Below are positions 24,199-36,080 of a stretch of DNA of 46,664 bases, one piece after another. The stretch's first letter is position 1. Every line of letters starts with the position of its first letter. A program made the position numbers and the translations under genes. Source of the DNA: Rhodanobacteraceae bacterium (lineage in GTDB: Bacteria; Acidobacteriota; Terriglobia; Terriglobales; Acidobacteriaceae); contig JANXWZ010000014.1 of NCBI GenBank assembly GCA_025350865.1, positions 1 through 46,664 on the forward strand. The letters are read 5' to 3'. Under the pieces are notes generated by a model. The model searched no databases, had not been told where the DNA came from, and was given only the letters and a program-made list of their open reading frames with translations.

Positions 24199-25442
24199 AA
24201 GTTGCGGATGGCTTCGACCACCGTCTGCTGCTCGTCATCCCGCATCTCGGGATAGATGGGCAGCGCAAGGACCTCGGCGGCGGCGCGCTCGGCATGCGGA
24301 AAGTCGCCGGTCCGGTAGCCAAGTGGGAGCAGCGCTTTCTGCTGGTGGAGGCAGAGCGGGTAGTAGATCTCGCTGCCGATGCCCCGTGCGGTGAGGTGGG
24401 CGCGGAGGTCGTCGCGGCGTGGCACTCGGATGACGTACTGGTGGAAGATGTGCTGGGCGCGGGGGTGCGTGTAGGGCAGGACGATGCCGTCGGCGACGGT
24501 TTTGGGTGAGTCGGGTGACGTAAGGACGCCGATGCCGGAGGCCAGGAAGAGCTCGTTGTAGCGTGCGGCCAGCTCGCGGCGGCGTTGGTTCCAGCTCGCT
24601 ATATAGCGGAGTTTGACTTCGAGAACAGCGGCCTGGATCGAGTCCAGCCGCGAGTTCCAGCCAACCTCGTCGTGGTAATAGCGGACGGTCATGCCGTGCG
24701 CTCGGAGCGAGTTGGCGTGGGAGGCTAACTCCGACGAGCGCGTGGTCAGGAGGCCGGCGTCGCCGAATGCAGAGAGATTTTTTGTGGGGTAGAAGCTGAA
24801 CGCGGCGGCGTCGCCGAGCGATCCGGCAGGGCGGCCGTCCCATGTAGCGCCGAAGGCCTGGGCAGCGTCTTCGATGAGCAGCAGGCCGGGGTTTTCCTGC
24901 TGGATCGCCGTGAAGGCGTCCCAGTCGGCGCACTGGCCGTAGAGGTGGACGGGCAGGATCGCTTTCACGTTCCGGTGTTGGCTCAAGGTCTCGCGGATGG
25001 ATTCCGCGGAGAGGTTGAAGGTGATGGGGTCGATGTCGGCAAAGACGGGGCGAGCCCCCGCGCGGAGGATCGAAGAGGCGGAGGCGAAGAAGCTGAACGG
25101 GGTGGTGATGACCTTGTGGGATTCGTGGCTGTCCCACTCATCCCGGTAAGACTGTGAGGAATGGGGCACGGAGTTGTCGAGCGGGCAGAGGTGAGAGGTG
25201 CCGATGTTGGCGGCGGCGAGGGCCAGCCAGAGGGCGTCGGTTCCGCTGGCGCAGCCGACGGCGTAGGGTGTGGCGCATGCCTGGGCGGCGGCTTTCTCGA
25301 AAGAGGCGACTTGCGGGCCGAGAATAAAGCGTTGCGACGTGCAAGCGTCTTCAATGGCCTGCATCACCTCCTCGCGCAAAATTGCGAACTGGCGGGCGAA
25401 GTCGAGCATGGGAACGGGTTGGGCGGGGCGGATTTCGGTCAC
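24189..25442 (-). CDS. DegT/DnrJ/EryC1/StrS-family aminotransferase carrying an in-frame repeat insertion
   Basis: This PLP-dependent sugar aminotransferase family makes amino sugars for surface polysaccharides. Family motifs are complete: FILGPQVASFEK, GCASGTDALWLALAA, PVHLYGQCADWD, LLIEDAAQAFGA, SFYPTKNLSAFGDAG (Schiff-base Lys near residue 221), GWNSRLDSIQAAVL and YYPLCLHQQ. The protein is 417 residues, longer than usual (about 370-390). The excess lies between ANIG (residue 81) and KVITTPF (110), where relatives have only about three residues (PGD-like). Those 28 residues are encoded by a family A repeat with flanks. The fold may tolerate the insertion because it falls in a turn. The exact sugar substrate is unknown. 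Confidence 0.9.
   Translation of the reverse strand: MTEIRPAQPVPMLDFARQFAILREEVMQAIEDACTSQRFILGPQVASFEKAAAQACATPYAVGCASGTDALWLALAAANIGTSHLCPLDNSVPHSSQSYRDEWDSHESHKVITTPFSFFASASSILRAGARPVFADIDPITFNLSAESIRETLSQHRNVKAILPVHLYGQCADWDAFTAIQQENPGLLLIEDAAQAFGATWDGRPAGSLGDAAAFSFYPTKNLSAFGDAGLLTTRSSELASHANSLRAHGMTVRYYHDEVGWNSRLDSIQAAVLEVKLRYIASWNQRRRELAARYNELFLASGIGVLTSPDSPKTVADGIVLPYTHPRAQHIFHQYVIRVPRRDDLRAHLTARGIGSEIYYPLCLHQQKALLPLGYRTGDFPHAERAAAEVLALPIYPEMRDDEQQTVVEAIRNFYA
25116..25199 (-). repeat. In-frame insertion containing family A repeat copy A7 within the DegT gene
   Basis: The core at 25133-25169 matches the intergenic copy at 35289-35325 at 33 of 37 positions, both starting CCCACTCATC and ending GAGGAATGGGGCAC. 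The extra residues (SVPHSSQSYRDEWDSHESH and preceding) exactly span the place where the protein departs from family length. No stop is introduced and the frame is kept. Confidence 0.8.
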
Positions 25443-25456
25443 TTGGACATCCTACA

Positions 25457-25501
25457 ACCCCACCCCGTGGACGACGGCGCCGTTGCTGAGATCGGGCACC
25501 C
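25457..25501 (+). repeat. Family A dispersed repeat, copy A9
   Basis: The copy begins ACCCCACCCCGTGG, has the inner hairpin GACGGCGCCGTT and ends CTGAGATCGGGCACCC. It lies 15 bases beyond the start of the divergent DegT gene, upstream of hfq, and differs from the consensus by C in place of G in GGGGCACCC. Confidence 0.6.
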
Positions 25502-25514
25502 ATGCAGGAAAAAC

Positions 25515-25543
25515 TTGATAATGATGGGCGTTCCTCGTATTGT
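25515..25543 (+). promoter_or_regulatory. Possible hfq promoter
   Basis: TTGATA (25515-25520) and TATTGT (25538-25543) are spaced by 17 bases and read towards hfq, giving a leader of roughly 115 bases. The match to sigma-70 consensus is fair, with five and four of six positions. Confidence 0.4.
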
Positions 25544-25667
25544 GGTGGGGTTTGGTTTGAATTGTTTCCCACGCACCGTTTCTGATGCACTCGCGGTGTA
25601 GTCTGAAGTGAAAGCTCAGTTCCCGGCGGGTTGACCCACCGGCGAACGCAATAAGGAGATCGGCACT

Positions 25668-25970
25668 ATGGAATCGAAGCCGGCGCAGAACATTCAGGAC
25701 ACCTTCCTGAACACAGTCCGCAAGGACAAGAGCCCCATCACCATTTACCTGGTAAGCGGCGTCAAGCTGACGGGCAAGATTCGCTCATTCGACAAATACT
25801 CGGTGCTGCTGGAGAACAATAGCCAGGAGCAGTTGATCTTCAAGCACGCCATCTCGACCGTTGTCAGCGGCCGACCGGGTGGGCACAGCGATGGGCGCAT
25901 GGATAGCAAGTCGCACTCGATTGCGGGGTCGCACCTGCAGAATGATTCGGGCGCGAACTCGGGCGAGTAG
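25668..25970 (+). CDS. hfq: RNA chaperone Hfq
   Basis: Hfq forms a hexameric Sm-like ring that pairs small RNAs with mRNAs. The 100-residue protein has the Sm1 motif ([40 protein letters not shown]) and the Sm2-like [18 protein letters not shown] replaces the enterobacterial YKHAIS; the ring-forming residues remain. The C-terminal tail from about residue 68 is Gly/Ser/His-rich and probably disordered. AAGGAG-type ribosome-binding sequence (AATAAGGAGAT) precedes the ATG. It is a single gene upstream of the ATP synthase operon, with its own likely promoter. Confidence 0.96.
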   Translation: MESKPAQNIQDTFLNTVRKDKSPITIYLVSGVKLTGKIRSFDKYSVLLENNSQEQLIFKHAISTVVSGRPGGHSDGRMDSKSHSIAGSHLQNDSGANSGE

Positions 25971-26121
25971 GTAATACGGGACAATCTGGCGGGAAACCGC
26001 AGCGACGGCATCGAAGCGGGCCGCGCACTGCTCTTGCGTTTGTGCGCGGGCAGGGACTGTTTCGGGGTTGCGGCTCGGTGATCGATTATCGTTTACTGCG
26101 TTCGGTAATCGCCAGCACGGT

Positions 26122-26151
26122 TTGACACTCAACTGCCCGCTTTGCTAAAAC
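26122..26151 (+). promoter_or_regulatory. Possible ATP synthase operon promoter
   Basis: TTGACA (26122-26127), a full -35 consensus, is followed after 18 bases by TAAAAC. It lies 110 bases before the first ATP synthase gene in the only sizeable gap upstream. The -10 match is weak. Confidence 0.4.
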
Positions 26152-26261
26152 TTAGAGGTATCCGAACGAGTTAAGGATCGAAATCCAGCAGCCGGTTTTT
26201 GTGTGCCCGGCAGATGAGTCAAGAGGTTTAGAGACTGCTGATTCCAAGCGGTCTCCAATTC

Positions 26262-26729
26262 ATGGACGCGATACTGAATCAATTAGGTGGACTGTTCCTC
26301 GGCTCGGTGCCGACAATCGTCTTATTTCTGCTGCTGTTGGCGGCTTATGGCGTTCTGGTGCGGCGTCCTCTGGATGCGGTCCTAACTGAGCGGCGCAAGC
26401 GGACTTCGGGTGCGGTGGAACAGGCGAAGGCCGCAATCGGTCAGGCGGAGAACGAGACCGCAGTGTTTGAAGAGAAGCTGCGCGCGGCGCGGACGGAGTT
26501 GTTCAACGCCCGGGCGGAGCGCTCGAAGGCGCTGGCTGCGGAGCGCGATGCAGCGCTGAATGAGGCGCGTTCGGCGACCCAGGCGAAGGTCTTGGAGGCT
26601 CGGTTGGTTCTGGAGCAGAGTGCGGCCACTGGACGGCAGCAGATTGAAAGCATGAGTGGTGAGTTGAGCGCGCAGATTTTGAAGGCGGTGCTTCCCGCAG
26701 GCGCGGCTGGAACAGGAGCTGCGCAATGA
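26262..26729 (+). CDS. F-type ATP synthase subunit b'
   Basis: This is the first of two b-type stator subunits. The 155-residue protein has one N-terminal membrane helix (about 15-32, VPTIVLFLLLLAAYGVLVRR). A long charged coiled coil follows (about 40-150, with KRTSGAVEQAKAAIGQAENE and heptad-like Ala/Glu/Arg spacing). In bacteria with two b subunits, b and b' form a heterodimeric peripheral stalk linking the membrane part to F1. It overlaps the next gene by four bases (ATGA), indicating coupling. Confidence 0.88.
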   Translation: MDAILNQLGGLFLGSVPTIVLFLLLLAAYGVLVRRPLDAVLTERRKRTSGAVEQAKAAIGQAENETAVFEEKLRAARTELFNARAERSKALAAERDAALNEARSATQAKVLEARLVLEQSAATGRQQIESMSGELSAQILKAVLPAGAAGTGAAQ

Positions 26730-27433
26730 AGATTGTCGCGAATATGAAAAAGTTGATGCCACTGATGCTATTGGCGATGCTTCTGACCGGCGCAGGGCGG
26801 ACGATGCTGGCACAGGAGAGCGGAGCAGCGGCGACGCACGAGCCGGCTTCGGCGGCCGAGCCCAAAAGTGAAGATGAACAGAATGAGGCGCTGAAGCACT
26901 CGCCCATGGTGACCAAGCTTGGTTCCATGATGGGCATGAGCACCGAGGCTGCGGCAACTACTTTCGAGGTTCTGAATTTTGCTGTGCTGGCTTTAGCGCT
27001 TGGCTTCTTCGCGCTGAAGGCGCTGCCGAAGATCTTCCGGGACCGGACTTCGTCCATCCAGAAGGAACTTGTGGATGCTCGCACAGCTACCGAAGAGGCG
27101 AGTCTGCGGCTGAGCAGCGTTGAAGAACGGCTGTCGAACCTTGACGGCCAGATCGCAGAGATGCGCGCCCAGGCGGAGAAGGATGCAGTCGCCGAAGAGC
27201 GTCGCATGCGGGCGGCGGTTGAAGATGAAAAGGTCAAGATTCTTGCGGCTGCTGATCAGGAGATTGCTTCGGCGTCTCTGACGGCGCAACGCAGCCTGCA
27301 GAAGTATGCGGCTGAGTTGGCGATCGAGCAGGCGGCACGTAAGTTGGTGGTGTCGGCTGAGACTGACCGTTTGCTGGTGCAGGGCTTTGCGCGGCGGCTT
27401 GCGGGCGACGATACGACGGGCGGGCAAAACTGA
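26726..27433 (+). CDS. atpF: F-type ATP synthase subunit b
   Basis: The 235-residue b subunit is longer than usual (about 160). It begins with a signal-peptide-like segment (LMPLMLLAMLLTGAGRTMLA), then an acidic stretch (about 33-60) and the real membrane anchor near 84-101 (FEVLNFAVLALALGFFALKALP). A coiled coil runs to about 225 (SLRLSSVEERLSNLDGQIAE). An exported N-terminal extension before the anchor suggests processing, as suspected for other acidobacterial b subunits; this is inferred. It overlaps atpH by one base (TGATG). Confidence 0.9.
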   Translation: MKIVANMKKLMPLMLLAMLLTGAGRTMLAQESGAAATHEPASAAEPKSEDEQNEALKHSPMVTKLGSMMGMSTEAAATTFEVLNFAVLALALGFFALKALPKIFRDRTSSIQKELVDARTATEEASLRLSSVEERLSNLDGQIAEMRAQAEKDAVAEERRMRAAVEDEKVKILAAADQEIASASLTAQRSLQKYAAELAIEQAARKLVVSAETDRLLVQGFARRLAGDDTTGGQN

Positions 27434-27981
27434 TGGCGGCCACCGGAGTAGTAGTGCTGCGTTACGCTCACGCCTTTGCGTCGGCGGCGGGCAAGTCAGG
27501 ATTGGATGTTGCTGCGGCTCAGCAGCAGATGGGCGATTTCGCGACGACGTTGAATGGCAGCCGCGAACTGCGGGAGATTCTGGAGAACCCCTCGATTCCT
27601 GCCGATCAGAAGCTCGCCGTACTGGACGGACTAGCGGCAAAGCTTGGCCTGATGCGCGAGGTGCGGAACTTTATCGCGGTCATGATGGATCATCAGCGGC
27701 TGTGTGACCTGAATGAAATCATCGCCGCATATGATGCGATAGCGGAGGCCGGACAGGGTCTGGCCGAGGCGGAGATCACGACGGCTTTCGACCTGAATGA
27801 GGATGATCGCAAGGAGCTTGAGGCCCAGGTGGCTAAGCTTGCGGGCGGTAAGGTCCGAGTTTCGTATAAGTTGGACAATGCGCTGCTCGGCGGCGCGGTG
27901 GTAAGGATTGGTTCGACGATTTACGACGGCTCCGTGCGCGGTTCGCTGGAGCAGTTGAGGCAGACGTTGGTAAGCGCCTAG
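27433..27981 (+). CDS. atpH: F-type ATP synthase subunit delta
   Basis: Delta joins the peripheral stalk to the top of F1. The 182-residue protein has the expected helical N-terminal domain (RYAHAFASAAGKSGLDVAAA, ELREILENPSIPADQKLAVL, LMREVRNFIAVMMDHQRL). The C-terminal signature is GKVRVSYKLDNALLGGAVVRIGSTIYDGSVRGSLEQL. Length is normal. It is followed by a 91-base gap with a hairpin repeat before atpA, the only real gap inside the operon. Confidence 0.95.
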   Translation: MAATGVVVLRYAHAFASAAGKSGLDVAAAQQQMGDFATTLNGSRELREILENPSIPADQKLAVLDGLAAKLGLMREVRNFIAVMMDHQRLCDLNEIIAAYDAIAEAGQGLAEAEITTAFDLNEDDRKELEAQVAKLAGGKVRVSYKLDNALLGGAVVRIGSTIYDGSVRGSLEQLRQTLVSA

Positions 27982-28013
27982 GATTTCGCATGCTGTGTAG
28001 TAGAACGAAAGAC

Positions 28014-28049
28014 AAATACTGAGTTTCTGGCTTCGCCAGAATGACGACG
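28014..28049 (+). repeat. Family B hairpin repeat copy B4, inside the atp operon
   Basis: AAATACTGAG precedes a perfect hairpin TTCTGGC-ttc-GCCAGAA and ATGACGACG follows. It occupies the atpH-atpA gap. There is no U-tract after the stem, so it is unlikely to be a strong terminator, but it could mark an RNA-processing or attenuation point. Confidence 0.8.
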
Positions 28050-28072
28050 AGTTCGGACGGGATTGGATAGAT

Positions 28073-29602
<1,530 letters not shown>

Positions 29603-29606
29603 ACCT

Positions 29607-32160
<2,554 letters not shown>

Positions 32161-32162
32161 CG

Positions 32163-32591
32163 ATGGCTGAAGGTATACAGAACGGATTGTTGGCGGTACG
32201 GCTGGTGACGCCGGATCGCGTGTTGCTGGACGCGACGGCGGAGGCGGTAGAGTTACCGTCGGCCGCCGGCTATCTGGAGGCGCTGTATGGTGCGGCTCCG
32301 CTGCTCGCCGAACTGGGCGCGGGTGAGGTTCGTCTGCATGGCGGAACCTCGGGCGACCAGAAGTTCTTTGTGGCGTGGGGCTTCGTCGAGGTGCTGCCGG
32401 AACGGGTGACCATTCTGGCGGAGACAGCGATGCATCCGGACGAGATCGACCGCGCGGGAGCTGTCGCTGATCTGGCTCTCGGACACAAGATGTGGGCTGA
32501 GGCCGGGGACGATGGAGCGAAGTACGACGAGGCCAACGAGATCACTCGGAAGGCCGAGGAAGAGATCGCCAGCGCGGACGGCAAGAGCTAA
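32163..32591 (+). CDS. atpC: F-type ATP synthase subunit epsilon
   Basis: Epsilon forms the foot of the rotor and can inhibit hydrolysis. The 142-residue protein has the N-terminal beta-sandwich (LLAVRLVTPDRVLLDATAEAVELPSAAGYLEAL, APLLAELGAGEVRLHGG, FFVAWGFVEVLPERVTILAETA). A helical C-terminus with ITRKAEEEIASAD follows. The usual GMLPGHAPLL pattern appears here as GYLEALYGAAPLL, a modest variation. It ends the operon and is followed by a strong intrinsic terminator. Confidence 0.94.
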   Translation: MAEGIQNGLLAVRLVTPDRVLLDATAEAVELPSAAGYLEALYGAAPLLAELGAGEVRLHGGTSGDQKFFVAWGFVEVLPERVTILAETAMHPDEIDRAGAVADLALGHKMWAEAGDDGAKYDEANEITRKAEEEIASADGKS

Positions 32592-32604
32592 GAAGAGGGA
32601 AGAG

Positions 32605-32640
32605 GGAAGGGTGCTTCGGCACTCTTCCGTCTTTTGTTTT
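32605..32640 (+). terminator. Intrinsic terminator of the ATP synthase operon
   Basis: The ten-pair stem GGAAGGGTGC / GCACTCTTCC (one G-T pair) has a stable TTCG tetraloop and is followed by GTCTTTTGTTTT. It begins 14 bases after the atpC stop. Confidence 0.9.
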
Positions 32641-32684
32641 GAGTGGTGACAATCGTGTGACGATAGCCTTTGGGTCGCGCCTTG

Positions 32685-33587
32685 TTAGGCGCAAAGGTCA
32701 ACGTCCAGGTTTTCCGGCCACTTATTTCGAATCTTTTCTAGCTTGTCCCAATGGTCCTGCATTCTAGAAGTAGAGACCACCATTTTGTCTCCGTCCCATA
32801 CTCTTCCGAAATATCCGAGCGGAACAAGCGGCACGACGGGACTATGGACACCGCTAATCAATATTATGTCGAATATGGCTCGGCATGTTCGGATGATTGC
32901 CATCTGAATCGATTCGACTTCTGAGAATGCCAGTCCCGTCAATTTGATATTCTTGCGCGAACTCGGATCTGCAGCGTGGGCCAAGTATTTGTGGCTCAGT
33001 TTGATTAGGCGTTGCGCGCCGCTATTGTCGAGCCAGGCGTCCAGCTTAGAAAATATGTCGAGGTGAACACGATCAAATCGAGATCGCGTGGCTGACGAAA
33101 CTTTGGCAAGCAAGTCGAATCTCTCGTGTCTTTGCTTTGAACGCCGATGGAGCGAAAATGGCGAACCCACAGGTTGAAGCTCGCGGATGATGGCGGCAGG
33201 CCGGGGCTGTTCGTATGGCGTTCCGTCGAATGAGACGAATATTTCACGAGTGAGCAAATGGCGGTGAGCCTTCACGTCATTCAGAACACGTCGAAGCGAA
33301 ATGACGTCGTCTGCGTGGTCAAATAAGCGCCGAATTGCCAAGATTTGAGATGAGAAATAACCGCTGACGACAAGGTGTGCAAGAAGCGGGATTGCAGTCG
33401 AGTCCTTGTCCGTGGCATGCTTTTGCTCTTCAAGCATTACGCGATAGGACATCTCTGACAAAACCATGAGGTGAATCTGGTTCAATATCGAGTTGGGTTC
33501 ATCGGGGTGAACGTCATACCAAGAGAACCATGCGGTTCGCTTCTGTAGGAAGCTCTTCAGAGCGCCGGTGTCTTGTACTTGATTCAT
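32685..33587 (-). CDS. Uncharacterised HEPN/AbiU2-like protein
   Basis: The 300-residue protein is all-helical in appearance. The stretch RLIKLSHKYLAHAAD near residue 197 fits the RNA-binding R-x(4-6)-H/KxxAH pattern of HEPN-type proteins such as AbiU2. These act in abortive infection or toxin-antitoxin systems as RNases. The match is limited to this motif and the helical layout, so the call is tentative. It is clearly AT-richer than its neighbours and stands alone between the atp terminator and repeats, suggesting horizontal acquisition. No partner antitoxin gene is seen. Confidence 0.5.
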   Translation of the reverse strand: MNQVQDTGALKSFLQKRTAWFSWYDVHPDEPNSILNQIHLMVLSEMSYRVMLEEQKHATDKDSTAIPLLAHLVVSGYFSSQILAIRRLFDHADDVISLRRVLNDVKAHRHLLTREIFVSFDGTPYEQPRPAAIIRELQPVGSPFSLHRRSKQRHERFDLLAKVSSATRSRFDRVHLDIFSKLDAWLDNSGAQRLIKLSHKYLAHAADPSSRKNIKLTGLAFSEVESIQMAIIRTCRAIFDIILISGVHSPVVPLVPLGYFGRVWDGDKMVVSTSRMQDHWDKLEKIRNKWPENLDVDLCA

Positions 33588-33740
33588 TCGCTTGGACCAT
33601 TCTTCACTGAGACAGCTTCAGATAGATGTCCTTCGAATTCTAATTAATCGTAGCCAAAGGAAGGCGTCCCGCCAGGGTTGAAGCCCGGATTCTCTCGCCC
33701 TCGGAGTTGCCAAGCCCGAAGGCTGGCCTATCTAGGAGCG

Positions 33741-33789
33741 AGGCAACCGCAGATTCCTCCCCATTGCGGCGGGATGACAAACAAAAGGC
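33741..33789 (+). repeat. Family D repeat (GACAAACAAAAGG), copy D2
   Basis: The segment starts AGGCAACCGCAGATTCC and ends GCGGGATGACAAACAAAAGG. It shares these parts with copy D1 and joins directly to a family B copy at 33791, showing the repeats can be stacked as mosaics. Confidence 0.6.
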
Positions 33790-33790
33790 T

Positions 33791-33825
33791 AATACGGAGA
33801 TTCTGGCTGCGCCAGAATGACGGCG
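33791..33825 (+). repeat. Family B hairpin repeat, copy B5
   Basis: AATACGGAGA precedes the perfect hairpin TTCTGGC-tgc-GCCAGAA, followed by TGACGGCG. Stem identical to B3 and B4, loop different. Confidence 0.8.
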
Positions 33826-33855
33826 TTCTGTTGGTGGAAGCGTTAGTCTGGTTGC

Positions 33856-35241
33856 ATGGCGACTGCGGCGGTAATTGGGTCGGGACCGAATGGGCTGGCG
33901 GCGGCGATTACGGTTGCCGGCGCTGGCGTTGAGACGACCGTCTTTGAGCGGAATCGTTGGATTGGCGGGGCCTGCTCGACGGCGGAGGTCACGCTGCCGG
34001 GGTTCCGGCATGATCTGGGTGCGTCGGTGTTTCCGATGGGGGTGGTTAGCCCGTTTCTGCGGTCGCTTGAGTTGGATCTGCCCTGGATTCAGCCGGATGC
34101 GCCTTGCGCACACCCGTTGGCTGACGGAACTGCGGTGATGTTGGAGCGCGGGGTCGCGGCTACGGCCGACGGCTTGGATGCGGCGGATCGCGAGCGGTAC
34201 AAACGGACGTTTGGGTATTTGGCGGAGGGCTTTGCGGAACTGGCGGAGGAGATACTTGGGCCGGTCCTTCATTTTCCGCGGCATCCCTGGCTGATGGCTC
34301 GGTTTGGAGTTGGGGCGATGCTGCCTGCGGCGACCGAGGCTCGTCGGTACGAGGGGCCGAGGGCGCGGGCTTTGTTTGCGGGGATGGCGGCGCACTCGGT
34401 GCTGTCGCTGGAGGCACCGGCGTCGGCGGCGGTGGGGCTGGTGCTGGCGGCGGCTGGACACGGCGTTGGGTGGCCGATCCTGCGGGGTGGTGGGCAGACG
34501 CTCAGCGATGCGTTGGCGGAGCATCTGATGGCGATTGGTGGGCGGATTGAGGCTGGGGTCGAGGTGCAGGGGCTTGATGCCGCGGATATCACGCTGGCCG
34601 ATGTGACGCCGCGTCAGTTGTTGCGGATTGCGGGTGGGGCGTTGCCGGAGGGGTATCGGCGGCAGCTTGAGGGGTTTCAGTATGGGGCGGGGGCCTTCAA
34701 GGTGGACTATGCGCTGAGCGAGCCGATTCCTTGGACGGCGAAGGAGTGCCTGCGGACCGCGACGGTGCATGTGTGCGGGTCGTTTGAAGAGGTGGTGGCT
34801 TCGGAGCGGAGTTTTGATAGTGCCAAGCCGTTTGTACTCCTGGTGCAGCCTTCGCTGTTCGATGACACGCGGGCTCCGGCGGGGAAGCATACGGCGTGGG
34901 CTTACTGCCATGTCCCGAACGGCAGCGCAGCGGATCGACTAGGGGATATCGAGCGGCAGATCGAGCGGTTTGCACCGGGCTTCGCGGAGTGTGTGCTGGC
35001 CCGGACTGTTCGCACACCAGCGGGATTGGAGGCCTGGAATCCGAACTTGGTGGGGGGAGATTTTTCGGGGGGCGGGATGCAGTTGAAGCAGCTAGTGTTC
35101 AGGCCGACGCCGTCGCTGTATCGGACGCCGGTGAAGGGGCTTTATCTCTGTGGGGCGAGTACTCCGCCGGGGGGCGGGGTGCATGGGATGGCTGGGTTTC
35201 ATGCGGGGCGGATGGCTTTGCGGGATTTGGGGCTTGGGTAG
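33856..35241 (+). CDS. FAD-dependent oxidoreductase, phytoene-desaturase/PYROXD2-like
   Basis: The 461-residue protein has the dinucleotide motif AAVIGSGPNGLAAAITVAGAG at its N-terminus (residues 4-24), followed by VFERNRWIGGACSTAEVTLPGFRHDLGASVFP. The C-terminal FAD signature GLYLCGASTPPGGGVHGMAGFHAGRMAL matches the phytoene desaturase/amine oxidoreductase family. WPILRGGGQTLSDALAEHL is the conserved middle segment. No carotenoid genes are adjacent, so a PYROXD2-like oxidoreductase of unknown substrate is the safer call. Between the GGRIEAGVEVQGL and DAADITLADVTPRQLL segments it seems to lack part of the usual substrate loop. Confidence 0.88.
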   Translation: MATAAVIGSGPNGLAAAITVAGAGVETTVFERNRWIGGACSTAEVTLPGFRHDLGASVFPMGVVSPFLRSLELDLPWIQPDAPCAHPLADGTAVMLERGVAATADGLDAADRERYKRTFGYLAEGFAELAEEILGPVLHFPRHPWLMARFGVGAMLPAATEARRYEGPRARALFAGMAAHSVLSLEAPASAAVGLVLAAAGHGVGWPILRGGGQTLSDALAEHLMAIGGRIEAGVEVQGLDAADITLADVTPRQLLRIAGGALPEGYRRQLEGFQYGAGAFKVDYALSEPIPWTAKECLRTATVHVCGSFEEVVASERSFDSAKPFVLLVQPSLFDDTRAPAGKHTAWAYCHVPNGSAADRLGDIERQIERFAPGFAECVLARTVRTPAGLEAWNPNLVGGDFSGGGMQLKQLVFRPTPSLYRTPVKGLYLCGASTPPGGGVHGMAGFHAGRMALRDLGLG

Positions 35242-35288
35242 GGCAGAGGGAGAACGCAAAGCTCGCAGGTAGGACGTGAGGGTGAGTT

Positions 35289-35325
35289 CCCACTCATCGC
35301 GGTACGGCTGCGAGGAATGGGGCAC
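35289..35325 (+). repeat. Family A dispersed repeat, copy A8
   Basis: CCCACTCATCGCGGTACGGC followed by TGCGAGGAATGGGGCAC. It is the intergenic relative of the copy inserted in the DegT gene, matching at 33 of 37 positions. Confidence 0.75.
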
Positions 35326-35370
35326 ATAGGAATTTGGGGTGGGCGTAAGAGTGCGGTCGGCTCCGCCGAT

Positions 35371-35413
35371 ACCCCACCCTTTGACGGTGAGACTGACAAA
35401 GAATGGGGCACCC
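35371..35413 (+). repeat. Family A dispersed repeat, copy A10
   Basis: The copy starts ACCCCACCCTTTGACGGTGA and ends AAAGAATGGGGCACCC, like A1. It abuts, within two bases, the stop codon of the decayed DUF418 gene. Confidence 0.75.
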
Positions 35414-35415
35414 AG

Positions 35416-35960
35416 TTAGGTGGCGATGCGTATGGGTTGGCGCTTCCAGTAGGTGAGCGAGCGCCAGACCCATTCGGCGGGGCCGAACTGAAAGTGGGAT
35501 GTCGCGGTTTCAGATGAGGTAGCAGTGCAGGATCCCGAAGGCCATGAGTCACATGTTGCGGCGGGTGAAGATATCGGCGGTGCGGTCAGCGGCTCCGCGC
35601 TCCTCGGCGCGGGCGGTCAGCAGGATGACACCGGCGCCGAAGAGCATGGAGAAGAGCGCGCGCATCTTGACTTGGGCGAGGATCCAGCGGAGGAACCAGG
35701 CGATGGTCTTCGCCTTCCAGTGCGGGCCGGAGAAGACCGGATGCACGGTGGTGAGCGGGATGGAATAGTCCCACGCAGGGAGCCCGAAGTCGGTGATGTT
35801 CATGGCGAGGATGCCGAGCAGGGTCATGCCGCGGAGAGTGTCAACGGAGCTCAGACGCTCCTGACGAGAGCTACGGGAGCGGACGTGTGGGCGGGACCGG
35901 CTCTTCCGGCTGGCCGGACGGCACGGGGGCCTGATCGAGCGCGATAGTTGCGGTGCTCAT
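35416..35960 (-). pseudogene. DUF418-family membrane protein, decayed with internal deletion
   Basis: The N-terminal start is probably ATG 35960 (MSTATIALDQAPVPS), but this frame stops about 30 codons later. The next frame carries RLSSVDTLRGMTLLGILAMN, DFGLPAWDYSIPL, KMRALFSMLFGAGVILLTAR and DIFTRRNM, the conserved first third of DUF418. TGA then replaces the expected Trp codon after RRNM, and again after YLI (expected IW). Only about 70 bases further a C-terminal DUF418 end appears (FQFGPAEWVWRSLTYWKRQP, stop at 35416-35418). The middle, some 200 residues, is missing. A nonfunctional relic is the simplest reading. Confidence 0.8.
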
Positions 35961-36080
35961 GGTGGGAACTCCAGACATGGGTTAGGCCAGCTACAGGGGT
36001 TGGGTAAGTGTAGCGGAGGGGATAGGGGTGGGGGAGACTTATTTTCAGCAGCGCAAGTCGGATAGAATCGGGGGACTGCA

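Noticed and set aside
24235-25137. A 300-residue Arg/Pro-rich frame within the DegT gene
   Set aside because: Composition is that of an out-of-frame translation of GC-rich DNA, while the overlapping frame carries all aminotransferase motifs.
33640-34911. A 423-residue Arg-rich frame antisense to the FAD oxidoreductase
   Set aside because: Shadow of a high-GC gene with all expected FAD motifs on the other strand.
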